A stretch of DNA of 64,000 bases from Nocardioides phosphati (GCF_014646375.1 NZ_BMNI01000001.1:269949-333948); one strand, 5' to 3'; positions 22,536-31,313 are shown, counted from the first letter of the stretch. Numbers and translations: made by a program. The notes: generated by a model not told the origin, from the sequence alone.

Positions 22536-23407
22536 ACCCCGACTACGCGAGCCTGCCGCTCGTCGACCCGGCGGGGGAGTCCGGCCTGCTCGCGGTCGGC
22601 AAGAAGCAGTACCTCCTGCGCCTGCTCGTGCTGCGCGAGCTCACCGCGCGCTACTCCGGCTCCTTCCTCGGCCTGCTCTGGAGCTACTTCAACCCGCTGA
22701 CCCAGCTCTTCATCTACTGGTTCATCATGGGCCGGGTCATGGGCATGGCCGGGCGCACCGAGAACTTCGCGATCTACGTCTTCTGCGGCCTGATCGCCGT
22801 GCACTTCTTCACCGAGACCTTCAACGCCGGCACGCGCTCGATCATGCGCAACAAGGCGTTCGTGAAGAAGATGGCGCTGCCGCTGGAGATGTTCCCGGTC
22901 TCCTCGGTGCTCGTCTCGCTCTTCAACGCCGGGCCGGGCCTGCTGATCCTGATCGCTGTCTGCCTGATGAAGGGCTGGCGCCCGGACCTCGTCGGTGTGG
23001 GCTGCTTCCTCCTCGCGACGCTGATCATGGTCACGGTCGGCACCGGCTTCGCGCTGATGTTCAGCGTCGCCAACGTGCTGTGGCGCGACACCGGTCAGGT
23101 GGTCGGCATCCTCACCAACCTCGTCCGCTTCGCCGTGCCGATGATGTACCCCTACACCCGGATCACGCGGTCGATCCCGGAGTACGTCGAGTACTACCTG
23201 CTCAACCCGATCGCCGACGTGGTGCTCCTCTTCCACCGTGCCTTCTGGCTCGACACCACGGCGGACGAGTCGGTGATCGCCCGCGAGCACTTCCCGGACC
23301 ACCTGGCGCTCCACGGCCTGGTCGCCCTCGGCATCGGCATCGTCATCCTGGTGATCGGCCAGTTCGTCTTCAGTGGGCTCTCCCGCCGTGTCCCGGAGCG
23401 TGTGTGA
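22532..23407 (+). CDS. wzm: Polysaccharide ABC exporter permease (Wzm/RfbD-like)
   Basis: Integral membrane subunit, 291 aa, about six helices, of the ABC-2 family that exports lipid-linked polysaccharides. ARYSGSFLGLLWSYFNPLTQLFIYWFIM-type sequence near residues 38-65 (first helix after an amphipathic segment) is characteristic of Wzm/TagG permeases. It overlaps glfT2 and precedes the ATPase. In mycobacteria the corresponding pair flips the galactan lipid intermediate. The substrate here is inferred from operon context. Confidence 0.9.
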
Positions 23408-23459
23408 TGCGCACCCCAACGAACTGCTCGCTTCGCTCCTACTTCGCCGGGGACCCCGC

Positions 23460-24242
23460 ATGACGACCGCCATCCAGATCGACCACGTGTCGAAGCAGTT
23501 CACGCTCAACTACCACCGCACCATGAAGCAGATGGCGGTGGCGGCGGCGAAGGGCAACAAGGTCCGCGACAAGTTCCTGGCGCTCGACGACGTCAGCTTC
23601 GAGGTGAAGCAGGGCGAGGCCATCGGCCTGATGGGCCTCAACGGCTCGGGCAAGAGCACGCTGCTCAAGCTCGTGCAGGGCGTCATGCGGCCCGACGGCG
23701 GCACGATCCGCACCCGTGGCCGCATCGCCGGCCTGATCGCGACCGGAGCGGGCTTCCACCCGCAGCTCTCCGGCCGCGAGAACATCTTCCTCAACGCTGC
23801 GGTCTTCGGCATGAGCGAGGCGGAGACGAAGCGGAAGCTCGACTCCATCATCGACTTCGCCGACATCGGCAAGCAGATCGACACAGAGGTCGGCTTCTAC
23901 AGCTCCGGCATGAACGCCCGCCTCGGCTTCGCGATCGCGATCCACGTCGACTCCGACATCTTCCTGGCCGACGAGGTCCTGGCCGTGGGCGACAAGCCCT
24001 TCCGCAAGAAGTGCATGGACAAGATCCAGGAGATCCGCGACGAGGGCCGCACGCTCTTCTACGTCAGCCACTCGGTGGGCTCGGTGCGCCGGGCCTGCAA
24101 CCGCGTCGTGGTCCTCGAGAAGGGCCGCCTCGGCTTCGACGGCGAGGTCGAGGACGGCATCCGCTACGTCCAGTACGACAGCGACGACTCCGACGAGCTC
24201 GGCGACAGCGACGGTGACGACGACCTCGGCGCCGACATCTGA
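23460..24242 (+). CDS. wzt: Polysaccharide ABC exporter ATPase (Wzt/RfbE-like)
   Basis: 260 aa. Walker A is GLNGSGKST; a helical insertion holds GAGFHPQLSGRENIFLNA, typical of the Wzt/TagH group; the signature is YSSGMNARLGFAIA and Walker B is IFLADEVLAVGD. There is no C-terminal carbohydrate-binding domain. Instead the protein ends in an acidic tail of Asp/Glu/Ser/Gly. ATG 23460 fits the family N-terminus; an upstream extension would run through a 52-base spacer after the permease. A strong hairpin follows, ending the galactan operon. Confidence 0.92.
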   Translation: MTTAIQIDHVSKQFTLNYHRTMKQMAVAAAKGNKVRDKFLALDDVSFEVKQGEAIGLMGLNGSGKSTLLKLVQGVMRPDGGTIRTRGRIAGLIATGAGFHPQLSGRENIFLNAAVFGMSEAETKRKLDSIIDFADIGKQIDTEVGFYSSGMNARLGFAIAIHVDSDIFLADEVLAVGDKPFRKKCMDKIQEIRDEGRTLFYVSHSVGSVRRACNRVVVLEKGRLGFDGEVEDGIRYVQYDSDDSDELGDSDGDDDLGADI

Positions 24243-24257
24243 CACGCCCTGCCTGCT

Positions 24258-24286
24258 GCTCCCCATCGTCCGTGACGGTGGGGAGC
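24258..24286 (+). terminator. Terminator of the galactan operon
   Basis: GCTCCCCATCGTC (24258-24270) pairs with GACGGTGGGGAGC (24274-24286), 13 pairs with one wobble and a three-base loop, just after the wzt stop. The sequence downstream contains a short ATTT stretch. Confidence 0.8.
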
Positions 24287-24460
24287 TGCTGCATTTCCCG
24301 GCGGGGGAGCAGGGCGGAAGATTTGACATTTCCGTGATCGACCGGCGTGTCGACTGGAAATTACAGGTTTGTAGTTACTCACGAACTCTTCCGTAACCCC
24401 TGTGACTGTTGTGAAACTGGGGGCTCCTGTGACACTTCCCCGCACTGGAGAGTCCCCCAC

Positions 24461-27283
24461 ATGCGCCTCACCAAGACCCGTTTCGTCACCGTCTGCCAGC
24501 AGGCGCTGATCGTCGGCACCGCGTTCGCGGTGCTCGGCCCCGCCGCCGACGTCATCTCCCTCGACGTCGTCGGGCAGCCCGGTGACGTCGCGCAGTACGG
24601 CGGGTCCGCGCCCCGGCCGACGAAGGCCCCGGCGCCCACACCCTCGACGGCGCCGACGGCGGCGGTGGAGAAGGCTCCGGTGGACCCGACGATCAGGTCC
24701 ACGCCGGTCGACGAGAAGGCCACGGCGCCGGCCGACGTCGACGTACCTCGTGGGGGCAAGGTCGTGGAGACCGCCCCGCAGAAGGTCGACGGGTTCGGCA
24801 CGGTGGGCGTCACCTGGAAGCCGGGGACGCAGATCGACGAGTCCGACATCGCCGTCCAGGCGCGCACGTTCGACAACGGCTCCTGGTCGGGCTGGAGCAC
24901 GGTGCACTACGAGGACGCGGAGGGCCCCGACGCGGGCAGCCCGGACGCGCTCCACGCACGCCCCGGCACGGACCCGCTCATCGTCGGTGCGGTCGACAAG
25001 GTGCAGACCCGGGTGGTGACGGCTCCGGGCGTGGACCCCGCTGACCTGCAGATGGCCGTCGTGGCCCCCGGTGAGAGCTCCGGCACGAAGCAGGACGCGC
25101 CCGCGATCGCCGGGTCGCCGTCCGGCTCGCCGTCGGAGGGCAGCTCCTCCGCGACCCTCTCGACGGACCAGGGCGCCGTCGCGCTGCAGGCAGCGACGAC
25201 GACCACGGTCGCGCGCCCGACGATCTACTCCCGCGCCCAGTGGGGTGCTGATGAGTCGTGGCGCCGTGCGGCCCCGCTCTACGGCCACATCGCGGCGGGC
25301 TTCATCCACCACACGGTCAACGCCAACAACTACACGGCCGACCAGGTCCCGGGCATCATCCGGAGCATCTACGCGTACCACGTGAAGACCAAGGGCTGGA
25401 ACGACATCGGCTACAACTTCCTGGTCGACCGGTTCGGCCGGATCTGGGAGGGCCGCTACGGCGGCGTGGACAAGGACGTCGTCCCGGCGGCCACCCAGGG
25501 CTACAACTCCTACTCGTTCGCCGCCTCGGCGATCGGCAACTACGAGGAGGTCCAGCCGTCGGCCGCGACCGTCGACGCCTACGCCCGGCTGTACGCGTGG
25601 AAGCTGTCGCTCAAGGGCATCGCTGCCGACGACACCAGCCAGTACGTCGGCTCCAAGTACTTCCAGGCGATCAACGGCCACCGCGACGCCGGCCAGACGG
25701 CCTGCCCGGGCAAGTACCTCTACGCGAAGATCCCGAGCATCCGCACCGCTGCGCGCAACTACCAGCTCACCGGTACGACGCCGACCCCCGTGGCCGGCAC
25801 CCCGCGCGTGCCGAACCTCGTGGGTGCGGCGTACCCGGACCTGGTCGCGCGTCGCGCCTCCGACGGCGCCGCAGTGGTCCTGCCCACCGGCGGCCTGCTC
25901 GGCTTCTCCGCGCCCGTCACCAAGGGCACCGGCTGGTCGAAGTACGACGTCAAGGTGATCTCGCCCGACCTCAACGGTGACGGCATCTCGGACATGCTGG
26001 TCCGCTACGCCAGCACCGGTCTCGCCGGTGTGCGCCCGGGTCGCGGTGACGGCACCTTCGCGCGCGGCATCAAGGGCCTGCAGTCCTTCGTCGGCTACGA
26101 CCTGGTCACGCCCGTGGGCCGTTTCGACGGTGACCGCAAGGGCGACATCGTCGGCCGCAAGCGAGCGACCGGCAACCTCGTCCTCTTCCGCGGCAACGGC
26201 GCGGGCGAGTTCACCAAGTCGCTGCTCGCCACCGGCTTCGGTGCCGCCACCAAGGTGGTCGCCACCGGCGACATCACCGGCGACGGCAAGGCGGACCTGC
26301 TGGTCCGCGACGCGAGCGGCCGCCTCACGCGCTACAACGGCGACGGCGCCGGCCACGTCGGTGCGGGCACCGTGATCCCGGGAGGCTGGAGCTTCCCGGT
26401 CGTCACCGGCTACGGCGACCTCACGGGCGACGGGATCGGCGACCTGCTGGTCCGCGACAGCGCAGGTGCGGTGCTGGTCGCGCCGGGCAACGGCGTGGGC
26501 TCGTTCACCAAGCTGATCCCGGCAGACGGCAGTCTCGCCGGCCTCGCTGCGGTCTCGGTCGCGCCGGTCCTCGGCTCCGCGCAGCCGGACGCGGTCGGCT
26601 TCTCCGGCGACTCGCTCGTCGTGGTGCCGCACAACGGGCGGTTCAACGTCGCCCCTCCGGTCCCGGCCGGCGTGAGCTTCAAGAACGCCAACAAGGTCCT
26701 CAACGTCGGCGACTGGGACGGCGACGGCAAGGGCGACGTGATCACTCGCCAGACCAACGGCTATCTCGTCCTCTACCGCGGCACGGGCACCGGCACGCTG
26801 CAGCCCGGCGTCGTCATCGACACGCGCGACTTCAACACCGTCAGCATGCTGACGGCGGCCGGCGACGTGAACGGCGATGGCAAGCCCGACCTCACGGGCA
26901 ACAAGACCGGCCGCCTGGTCATCTTCCCCGGACACGGCAACGCGGCCCTGGGTACGTACACCGTCCTCAACCCGACGCTGACCGGCACGGGCCTGGTCGA
27001 CCTCGGCCGCTGGGACACCGGCGGGACGCTCGACACCGGCGTCCTCACCAGTACCGCGCTGGGCTGGCTCCCGAGCAACACCGGCACGCCGAAGGCGCTC
27101 TCCGCAGACCTGAGCGGGCTGACTGGCATCTTCGGCGCCGGCGACGTCACCGGCGACGGGCGCCGCGACATCGTGGGCCGTACGTCGAACGGCCGGCTCT
27201 GGCTGCTCGCGGGCACGTCGACGGGCTTCGCGCCGCGTCGTTACCTCGCCACGGGCTACGAGGGCTACGACCTGCTGGGCTGA
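24461..27283 (+). CDS. Secreted N-acetylmuramoyl-L-alanine amidase with FG-GAP repeats
   Basis: 940 aa. A signal peptide (about 1-30, hydrophobic ALIVGTAFAVLG) precedes a Pro/Thr/Ala-rich linker. The PGRP/Amidase_2 domain lies near 255-430: RAQWGADESW, FIHHTVNANNY, GYNFLVDRFGRIWEGRYGG and NGHRDAGQTACPG. Zinc ligands would be the first His of FIHHT, the His of NGHRD and the Cys of ACPG. From about 450 to the end run FG-GAP/VCBS-like repeats with many GDxxGDGxxDLL calcium-loop motifs, suggesting a propeller for wall or polymer binding. It cleaves the stem peptide from muramic acid. The 218-base upstream gap has a TTGACA (24323-24328), but I could not pair it with a -10. Confidence 0.92.
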   Translation: MRLTKTRFVTVCQQALIVGTAFAVLGPAADVISLDVVGQPGDVAQYGGSAPRPTKAPAPTPSTAPTAAVEKAPVDPTIRSTPVDEKATAPADVDVPRGGKVVETAPQKVDGFGTVGVTWKPGTQIDESDIAVQARTFDNGSWSGWSTVHYEDAEGPDAGSPDALHARPGTDPLIVGAVDKVQTRVVTAPGVDPADLQMAVVAPGESSGTKQDAPAIAGSPSGSPSEGSSSATLSTDQGAVALQAATTTTVARPTIYSRAQWGADESWRRAAPLYGHIAAGFIHHTVNANNYTADQVPGIIRSIYAYHVKTKGWNDIGYNFLVDRFGRIWEGRYGGVDKDVVPAATQGYNSYSFAASAIGNYEEVQPSAATVDAYARLYAWKLSLKGIAADDTSQYVGSKYFQAINGHRDAGQTACPGKYLYAKIPSIRTAARNYQLTGTTPTPVAGTPRVPNLVGAAYPDLVARRASDGAAVVLPTGGLLGFSAPVTKGTGWSKYDVKVISPDLNGDGISDMLVRYASTGLAGVRPGRGDGTFARGIKGLQSFVGYDLVTPVGRFDGDRKGDIVGRKRATGNLVLFRGNGAGEFTKSLLATGFGAATKVVATGDITGDGKADLLVRDASGRLTRYNGDGAGHVGAGTVIPGGWSFPVVTGYGDLTGDGIGDLLVRDSAGAVLVAPGNGVGSFTKLIPADGSLAGLAAVSVAPVLGSAQPDAVGFSGDSLVVVPHNGRFNVAPPVPAGVSFKNANKVLNVGDWDGDGKGDVITRQTNGYLVLYRGTGTGTLQPGVVIDTRDFNTVSMLTAAGDVNGDGKPDLTGNKTGRLVIFPGHGNAALGTYTVLNPTLTGTGLVDLGRWDTGGTLDTGVLTSTALGWLPSNTGTPKALSADLSGLTGIFGAGDVTGDGRRDIVGRTSNGRLWLLAGTSTGFAPRRYLATGYEGYDLLG

Positions 27284-27331
27284 CCCACGAAGGAGCCCGA
27301 CCCACGAAGGAGCCCGTCACGGCTCCTTCGT
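27282..27331. terminator. Tandem-duplicated arm plus hairpin between convergent genes
   Basis: GACCCACGAAGGAGCCC occurs twice back to back (27282-27298 and 27299-27315). The second copy's ACGAAGGAGCC (27304-27314) pairs with GGCTCCTTCGT (27321-27331) across a six-base loop. The first copy could pair with the same 3' arm. It covers the amidase stop and the last codons of the TIGR03089 gene. Confidence 0.75.
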
Positions 27332-28036
27332 CACGAGGTGCTCCGCCGTCACGCGCTCCTGGTGGCGGAGGACCTCGAGGCGCGCCGGGTCGGCGTTGCG
27401 CCACAGCACGACCGATCCACCGCTGGTGACCGGCTGCAGGAGGACGGCAGGGTCGGTGAGCGGGTTGACCGTGGTGAGCAGGCGCTGGCCCGACCACGGC
27501 CCGGGCGCGGCGAGCTCGGCCCAGGTGCGGCCCTCGTGCAGCACGTCGCCTGCCTGGGCCGGGTCCCACGGCACGAACGCGTCGGGCTGCGACCAGACCT
27601 CGACGCCGAAGTCGTGGACGCCCTCCGGCAGCGGCTCCTTGAAGCGGACGCCCATCGGCAGCAGCGCCGAGGCGAGCACCGGCGCCGTCCCCTCGGCGTA
27701 CGTGCGCAGGCGGGAGGGGTCCGGGCCACAGACGACGAGGTCGGCGTCGGTGCGCTCGTTGGTGACCTCCGCCCCGACGTTCCAGACCGCGCCCATGACG
27801 ACGGGCGTCAGCCAGTGGATCGGCAGGTCGACGAGAACGGTGCTGCCGCGCTCGATGTCGAGCTCCTCCACCAGGAGCGAGGACGTCTTCGCCACCCAGT
27901 TGGCATACGTCGTGCCGCTGAGCTCCACGCGCTCGCCGGTCGCGTCGTCGTAGAAGGTGACGAGCGGGCGCCCGGGCTCGGTGCGCAGGATCTGGCCGAG
28001 GAGGCCGGCGAACGTGGTCGGTGCGGAGGCGGTCAT
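27317..28036 (-). CDS. TIGR03089 family protein
   Basis: 239 aa actinobacterial protein related to a truncated AMP-binding fold: PLVTFYDDATGERVELSGTTYANWVAK resembles the N-terminal part of acyl-CoA synthetases. ERGSTVLVDLP and GAVWNVGAEV are the other conserved blocks. The catalytic ATP loops of full-length ligases are absent, so it is unlikely to be an active adenylating enzyme. This family commonly sits next to manC and LCP genes, as here. TAGGCT ends six bases before the ATG, pointing to a leaderless message. Function unknown. Confidence 0.85.
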   Translation of the reverse strand: MTASAPTTFAGLLGQILRTEPGRPLVTFYDDATGERVELSGTTYANWVAKTSSLLVEELDIERGSTVLVDLPIHWLTPVVMGAVWNVGAEVTNERTDADLVVCGPDPSRLRTYAEGTAPVLASALLPMGVRFKEPLPEGVHDFGVEVWSQPDAFVPWDPAQAGDVLHEGRTWAELAAPGPWSGQRLLTTVNPLTDPAVLLQPVTSGGSVVLWRNADPARLEVLRHQERVTAEHLVTKEP

Positions 28037-28114
28037 GCGGCCAGCCTAGGGAAAGGACGTTGGCAAGCGACGCTCCCGGTGCGTGGCCCCAGGGCATGGC
28101 CTAGCCTTCAGCGC

Positions 28115-29197
28115 ATGAGTTCGGTTGACCACTTCTGGGCCGTCATCCCCGCGGGTGGCGCGGGCACCCGTCTCTGGCCGCTGTCGCGCGCCGGCGCGCC
28201 GAAGTTCCTCCACGACCTGACCGGCTCGGGGCGCTCGCTGCTCCAGGCCACCGTCGACCGGCTCGGCCCGCTCGTCGACGACCGCACCGTCGTCGTCACA
28301 GGCACCGCCCACCTGCCCGCGGTCGCGCGGCAGCTGCCGGGCGTCGCGGAGGAGTACCTCCTCGCCGAGCCCACGCCGCGCGACTCGATGGCGGCGATCG
28401 GCCTGGCTGCCGCCCTCCTCGAGCGCAAGGACCCCGACGCCGTCATGGGCTCCTTCGCTGCCGACCACGTCATCCCGGATGGCGACGCCTTCGCCACGTG
28501 TGTCCGCAACGCCATCACGGCCGCCGAGGCCGGCTGGCTGGTCACGCTCGGCATCGAGCCGACGTACGCCGCGACGGGCTTCGGCTACATCCACGTGGGC
28601 GACGCGATGGCCGACCTGCCGGCGTTCCACGTCAAGGAGTTCGTCGAGAAGCCCTCGGCCCCGGTCGCGGCGCAGTACGTCGCGTCCGGCGACTACCGGT
28701 GGAACGCCGGGATGTTCGTCGTCCGCCCGACGGTCCTGCTCGACCTGCTCGCCGAGAACGACCCCGGCTTCGCCGCCGACCTCCGCGCCATCGCGGCCGG
28801 GGGAGCGGAGGCGATGGCCCGGCTCTGGCCGACGCTGCCGAAGATCGCCCTCGACCACGCCGTCGCCGAGCCGGCCGCGTCGGCCGGGCGGATCGCGGTC
28901 GTGCCCGGCGCCTTCGACTGGGAGGACGTCGGCGACTTCGCCTCGCTCGGCGACCTGCTCGACCCCGACGCGTCGGGCGCGCTGACCGTGCTCGGCGACG
29001 CGGGCCTCGTGCAGAGCCGCAGCTCCTCGGGCCTCGTCGTCACCGCCACGGGCCGCTTCGTCGCCGTCCTGGGCCTCGACGACATCATCATCGTCGACAC
29101 CCCGGACGCGCTCCTGGTCGCTGCGCGTGACCACGCCCAGGACGTGAAGGCGATCGTCAACGGGCTCAAGGACGAAGGGCGCACCGACCTCGTCTGA
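28115..29197 (+). CDS. manC: Mannose-1-phosphate guanylyltransferase
   Basis: Makes GDP-mannose from GTP and mannose-1-phosphate, the donor for mannolipids and glycans. 360 aa with the nucleotidyltransferase signature VIPAGGAGTRLWPLSRAGAPKFL, FAADHVIPD, TGFGYIH, FVEKPSAP and YRWNAGMFV, plus a C-terminal beta-helix-like part. An upstream open frame is ignored because TAGCCT ends seven bases before ATG 28115. The phosphomannomutase that supplies its substrate is at 36447. Confidence 0.94.
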   Translation: MSSVDHFWAVIPAGGAGTRLWPLSRAGAPKFLHDLTGSGRSLLQATVDRLGPLVDDRTVVVTGTAHLPAVARQLPGVAEEYLLAEPTPRDSMAAIGLAAALLERKDPDAVMGSFAADHVIPDGDAFATCVRNAITAAEAGWLVTLGIEPTYAATGFGYIHVGDAMADLPAFHVKEFVEKPSAPVAAQYVASGDYRWNAGMFVVRPTVLLDLLAENDPGFAADLRAIAAGGAEAMARLWPTLPKIALDHAVAEPAASAGRIAVVPGAFDWEDVGDFASLGDLLDPDASGALTVLGDAGLVQSRSSSGLVVTATGRFVAVLGLDDIIIVDTPDALLVAARDHAQDVKAIVNGLKDEGRTDLV

Positions 29198-29213
29198 GGT
29201 CAGCGCGCCCTTC
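29174..29213. terminator. Long hairpin spanning the manC stop codon
   Basis: The outer stem GAAGGGCGC (29174-29182) pairs with GCGCCCTTC (29205-29213). The inner stem GACCTC (29186-29191) pairs with GAGGTC (29196-29201) around loop GTCT, leaving a 3x3 interior loop. It lies between convergent manC and the DUF3105 gene. Confidence 0.8.
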
Positions 29214-29242
29214 CGTGGGTGCCGCGCGTCCGGGCCGGGGCG

Positions 29243-30004
29243 TCAGCCCGCAGTCGGCTCCGGGCTGTTGAGGTACGGGTACGCCGTCATGAACTCCTGC
29301 AGCGCCTGGCCGGACACCTCGCTGCAGTACTGCCAGACGCCGGCGTCGGCGGTGACCTTGGCCTTCTTCGCAGCGGCGGCGTCGGCCTTGGCGGCCTCCT
29401 TCGCCCAGTGCGTGATGGCGACGTGCTGGCCCTTCGGGAACGGCTTGCCGTCGGTCTTGAGCCACGGGACGATCTTGAGCTTCTTGCGGAAGTCGTCCTC
29501 GCCCTGGAACTTGTCGGCGATGCCCTTGAGGTCGGTCATCGCGGCCGAGTCGTCGGCGATGGTGGAGTCGTACCAGACGATCGTGTAGCCGTGCTCGAGG
29601 TTGTGGACCAGCTGGGCCACGCGGGGGCGGTCGATCTCGGTGTACATCTTCCGCTTGATCGGGTCGGGGTAGACCTCGTGCTGGCCGAACGCCGGCGGCG
29701 ACGCCTCGGCGGAGTAGTCCACCGGGGTGCCCGGGTCGACGTGCTGCTGGGTGCCGGTGCCCGGCGAGAGGATCCGCGAGCCGCACACCGAGGCCTTGGC
29801 GCCGATCGCCGAGAGGTTCAGCTTGGCGACGCTGTTGGTGTCGAGCATGCCCTTGATGATCGGCACCGCGGGGATGCCGATGATGACCAGCGCGGCGAGC
29901 ACGGACAGCAGGATGATGATCCGACCCTGGCGCTGGTCAGCCCTCTGAGCGTCGCGGCGGATCTTGTCGACGGCGGCGCGTCGGTCGGAGGAGGAGGTGG
30001 CCAC
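29243..30004 (-). CDS. DUF3105 membrane-anchored protein
   Basis: 253 aa. A basic cytoplasmic N-terminus is followed by one membrane helix (IIILLSVLAALVIIGIPAVPII, about 29-50) and an extracellular domain. The domain carries the DUF3105 core: HVDPGTPVDYS, PPAFGQHE, RPRVAQLVHNLEHGYTIVWYD and a C-terminal TAYPYL. The HNLEHG motif with conserved histidines suggests metal binding, but no activity is established. GTG start; a TAGACT box on the minus strand near 30055-30060 may serve as promoter. Confidence 0.85.
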   Translation of the reverse strand: MATSSSDRRAAVDKIRRDAQRADQRQGRIIILLSVLAALVIIGIPAVPIIKGMLDTNSVAKLNLSAIGAKASVCGSRILSPGTGTQQHVDPGTPVDYSAEASPPAFGQHEVYPDPIKRKMYTEIDRPRVAQLVHNLEHGYTIVWYDSTIADDSAAMTDLKGIADKFQGEDDFRKKLKIVPWLKTDGKPFPKGQHVAITHWAKEAAKADAAAAKKAKVTADAGVWQYCSEVSGQALQEFMTAYPYLNSPEPTAG

Positions 30005-30057
30005 GGCTGTTCGGGACCTTTCGTCGGTGACGGTGTCAGGGGTCGGACGTGCGGAGT

Positions 30058-30822
30058 CTACGGAGTGGTCGGTCGCGTGGCTGCGAGGGTGATGCCCCGC
30101 GCCTCGATGGCTGCCAGCTCGTCCGGTGTGCCGACCCCGACGACGCGTACGCCGGCGAGGGCCGCGGTCACGCCCGGCACGTCGAGCAGTCCGGCCACGC
30201 CGAAGGCGTCACCGGGCACGACGACGACCTCGTCGGCTCCGGTGATCGCGTCGAGGACACCGGGTGCGGGGCTGGCCGAATCGATGCCGACGACGGCGAC
30301 CGCCTCGACCGGCTCGCCCTCGTGCCGCGCGCGGTACTCCTGCAGGTGCAGCGCGCGCTGGCCCGACGGGCTCGCGGCGTCGGCCACCGCGACATGGGTC
30401 TCGACGCGGTCGTCGGTGACGGGCAGCAGCCGCACCCGGTCGGCGTACAGGGGAGTGAGCCAGCGGCGGCAGAGCGCCTCGGTGACCTGCGAGAGGGGGT
30501 AGCCCGCCTCGAGCATCTGGGTGCGCACCAGCTGGGTCGCGACCTCGTGGTCGGCGGGCGCGAACCACGCCGGCTCCACGCCGTACGCCGCGAGGCCGGC
30601 CGCCACGGTGCTCGTGGCGGCGGGGCTGCCGCCGAGGGTGTGCATGAGCAGGTCGAGGTCGGGGGAGACCTTGAGGCCGTGGAGCCAGGCGTCCGCGGCG
30701 GTGTTCGCGACGAGCGTCACAGATCCGGGGGCGTCCGCGGCCCCGGTGCGGAGGCCGGCGACGAGGTCGTTGGAGAATCGGGCTCCGCGTGCACCGGCCG
30801 CCAGTACGGTGATCTTCTGCAT
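30058..30822 (-). CDS. CofD/FbiA-like protein, shortened and with altered key motifs
   Basis: 254 aa versus about 330 for FbiA, the transferase that makes dehydro-F420-0. Similarity is clear: KITVLAAGARGARF aligns with the VTVLAGGVGGARF start, then DAWLHGLKVSPDLD, QLVRTQMLEAGYPLSQVTEAL and LLPVTDDRVETHV. The glycine-rich loop is altered (AAGARGAR), NxGDDAW has become NTAADAW, the segment after the TLGG motif is shortened, and the C-terminal SNPVVSIG and GKPLRG regions are changed or missing. Loss or change of activity is inferred. ATG 30822 matches the family start; an in-frame extension to 30966 runs through the whiB promoter region. Confidence 0.75.
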   Translation of the reverse strand: MQKITVLAAGARGARFSNDLVAGLRTGAADAPGSVTLVANTAADAWLHGLKVSPDLDLLMHTLGGSPAATSTVAAGLAAYGVEPAWFAPADHEVATQLVRTQMLEAGYPLSQVTEALCRRWLTPLYADRVRLLPVTDDRVETHVAVADAASPSGQRALHLQEYRARHEGEPVEAVAVVGIDSASPAPGVLDAITGADEVVVVPGDAFGVAGLLDVPGVTAALAGVRVVGVGTPDELAAIEARGITLAATRPTTP

Positions 30823-30882
30823 GGGGACAGCCTGCCCGATAGTCGCGCACTCCAACTGGTTGTGCCTATAGCAGAGACGGGC

Positions 30883-30912
30883 TTGACTTCCCGTGCATGA
30901 CAGGCATGTAAT
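30883..30912 (+). promoter_or_regulatory. Candidate whiB promoter
   Basis: TTGACT (30883-30888) and TGTAAT (30907-30912) are 18 bases apart on the plus strand in the 185-base gap before whiB. This implies a 5' leader of about 90 bases. A sigma-70-type promoter is inferred from spacing and hexamers only. Confidence 0.5.
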
Positions 30913-31007
30913 TCCCGTAGTGTCGTTCACAGCGGGGAAGTTGGGCGCGACATCGGCCAAGATCACACCCGGCCAGCAGTTTCAGGGTCGACACAAAGGG
31001 GAGTCCC

Positions 31008-31262
31008 ATGCGTGAGCTGTACTTGCTCGACTCCGACGTCGAGGAGATCGGTTGGCAGGAGCGTGCCCTGTGTGCGCAGACCGATCCGGAGGCGTTCTTC
31101 CCGGAGAAGGGCGGATCCACCCGCGAGGCGAAGAAGGTGTGCCACACCTGCGAGGTCCAGTCCGACTGCCTCGAGTACGCCCTCGGCAACGACGAGCGCT
31201 TCGGCATCTGGGGTGGTCTCTCCGAGCGGGAGCGCCGCAAGCTGAAGAAGCGCGCAGTCTGA
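31008..31262 (+). CDS. whiB: WhiB family iron-sulfur transcription factor
   Basis: 84 aa redox-responsive regulator that binds a [4Fe-4S] cluster and the housekeeping sigma factor. Cluster cysteines are Cys22, Cys45, Cys48 and Cys54 (C-x22-C-x2-C-x5-C). The GIWGG turn and a basic C-terminus (RERRKLKKR) complete the family pattern. The length and position near manB and the glycosyltransferase genes resemble WhiB2/WhmD, which acts in cell division and septation. ATG is preceded by AAAGGGGAG. A strong terminator follows. Confidence 0.95.
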   Translation: MRELYLLDSDVEEIGWQERALCAQTDPEAFFPEKGGSTREAKKVCHTCEVQSDCLEYALGNDERFGIWGGLSERERRKLKKRAV

Positions 31263-31288
31263 GGCATCTGCTTCAGCAAGCCGAAGTC

Positions 31289-31313
31289 GACGGGGGCCCA
31301 TCGGGCCCCCGTC
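31289..31313 (+). terminator. whiB terminator
   Basis: GACGGGGGCCC (31289-31299) pairs perfectly with GGGCCCCCGTC (31303-31313) around a three-base loop and is followed by TTCGCGTTCT. Confidence 0.85.

Noticed and set aside
23430-23459. GCTCGCTTCGCTCC motif between wzm and wzt and a related one at 37989-38003
   Set aside because: Short GAGCGAAGCGAGC-like strings are common at gene boundaries in GC-rich actinobacteria; two imperfect copies do not support an element.
24287-24460. Possible cyclic-di-AMP (ydaO-type) riboswitch before the secreted amidase
   Set aside because: Such riboswitches precede wall hydrolases in some actinobacteria, but the expected conserved blocks are not recognisable here and the leader is short.
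25810-27283. DNA repeats in the 3' half of the amidase gene
   Set aside because: The periodic similarity comes from protein-level FG-GAP calcium-loop repeats and not from a mobile or tandem DNA element.
30823-30966. N-terminal extension of the CofD-like frame
   Set aside because: The extra 48 codons have no similarity to the family start and run through the whiB promoter region.
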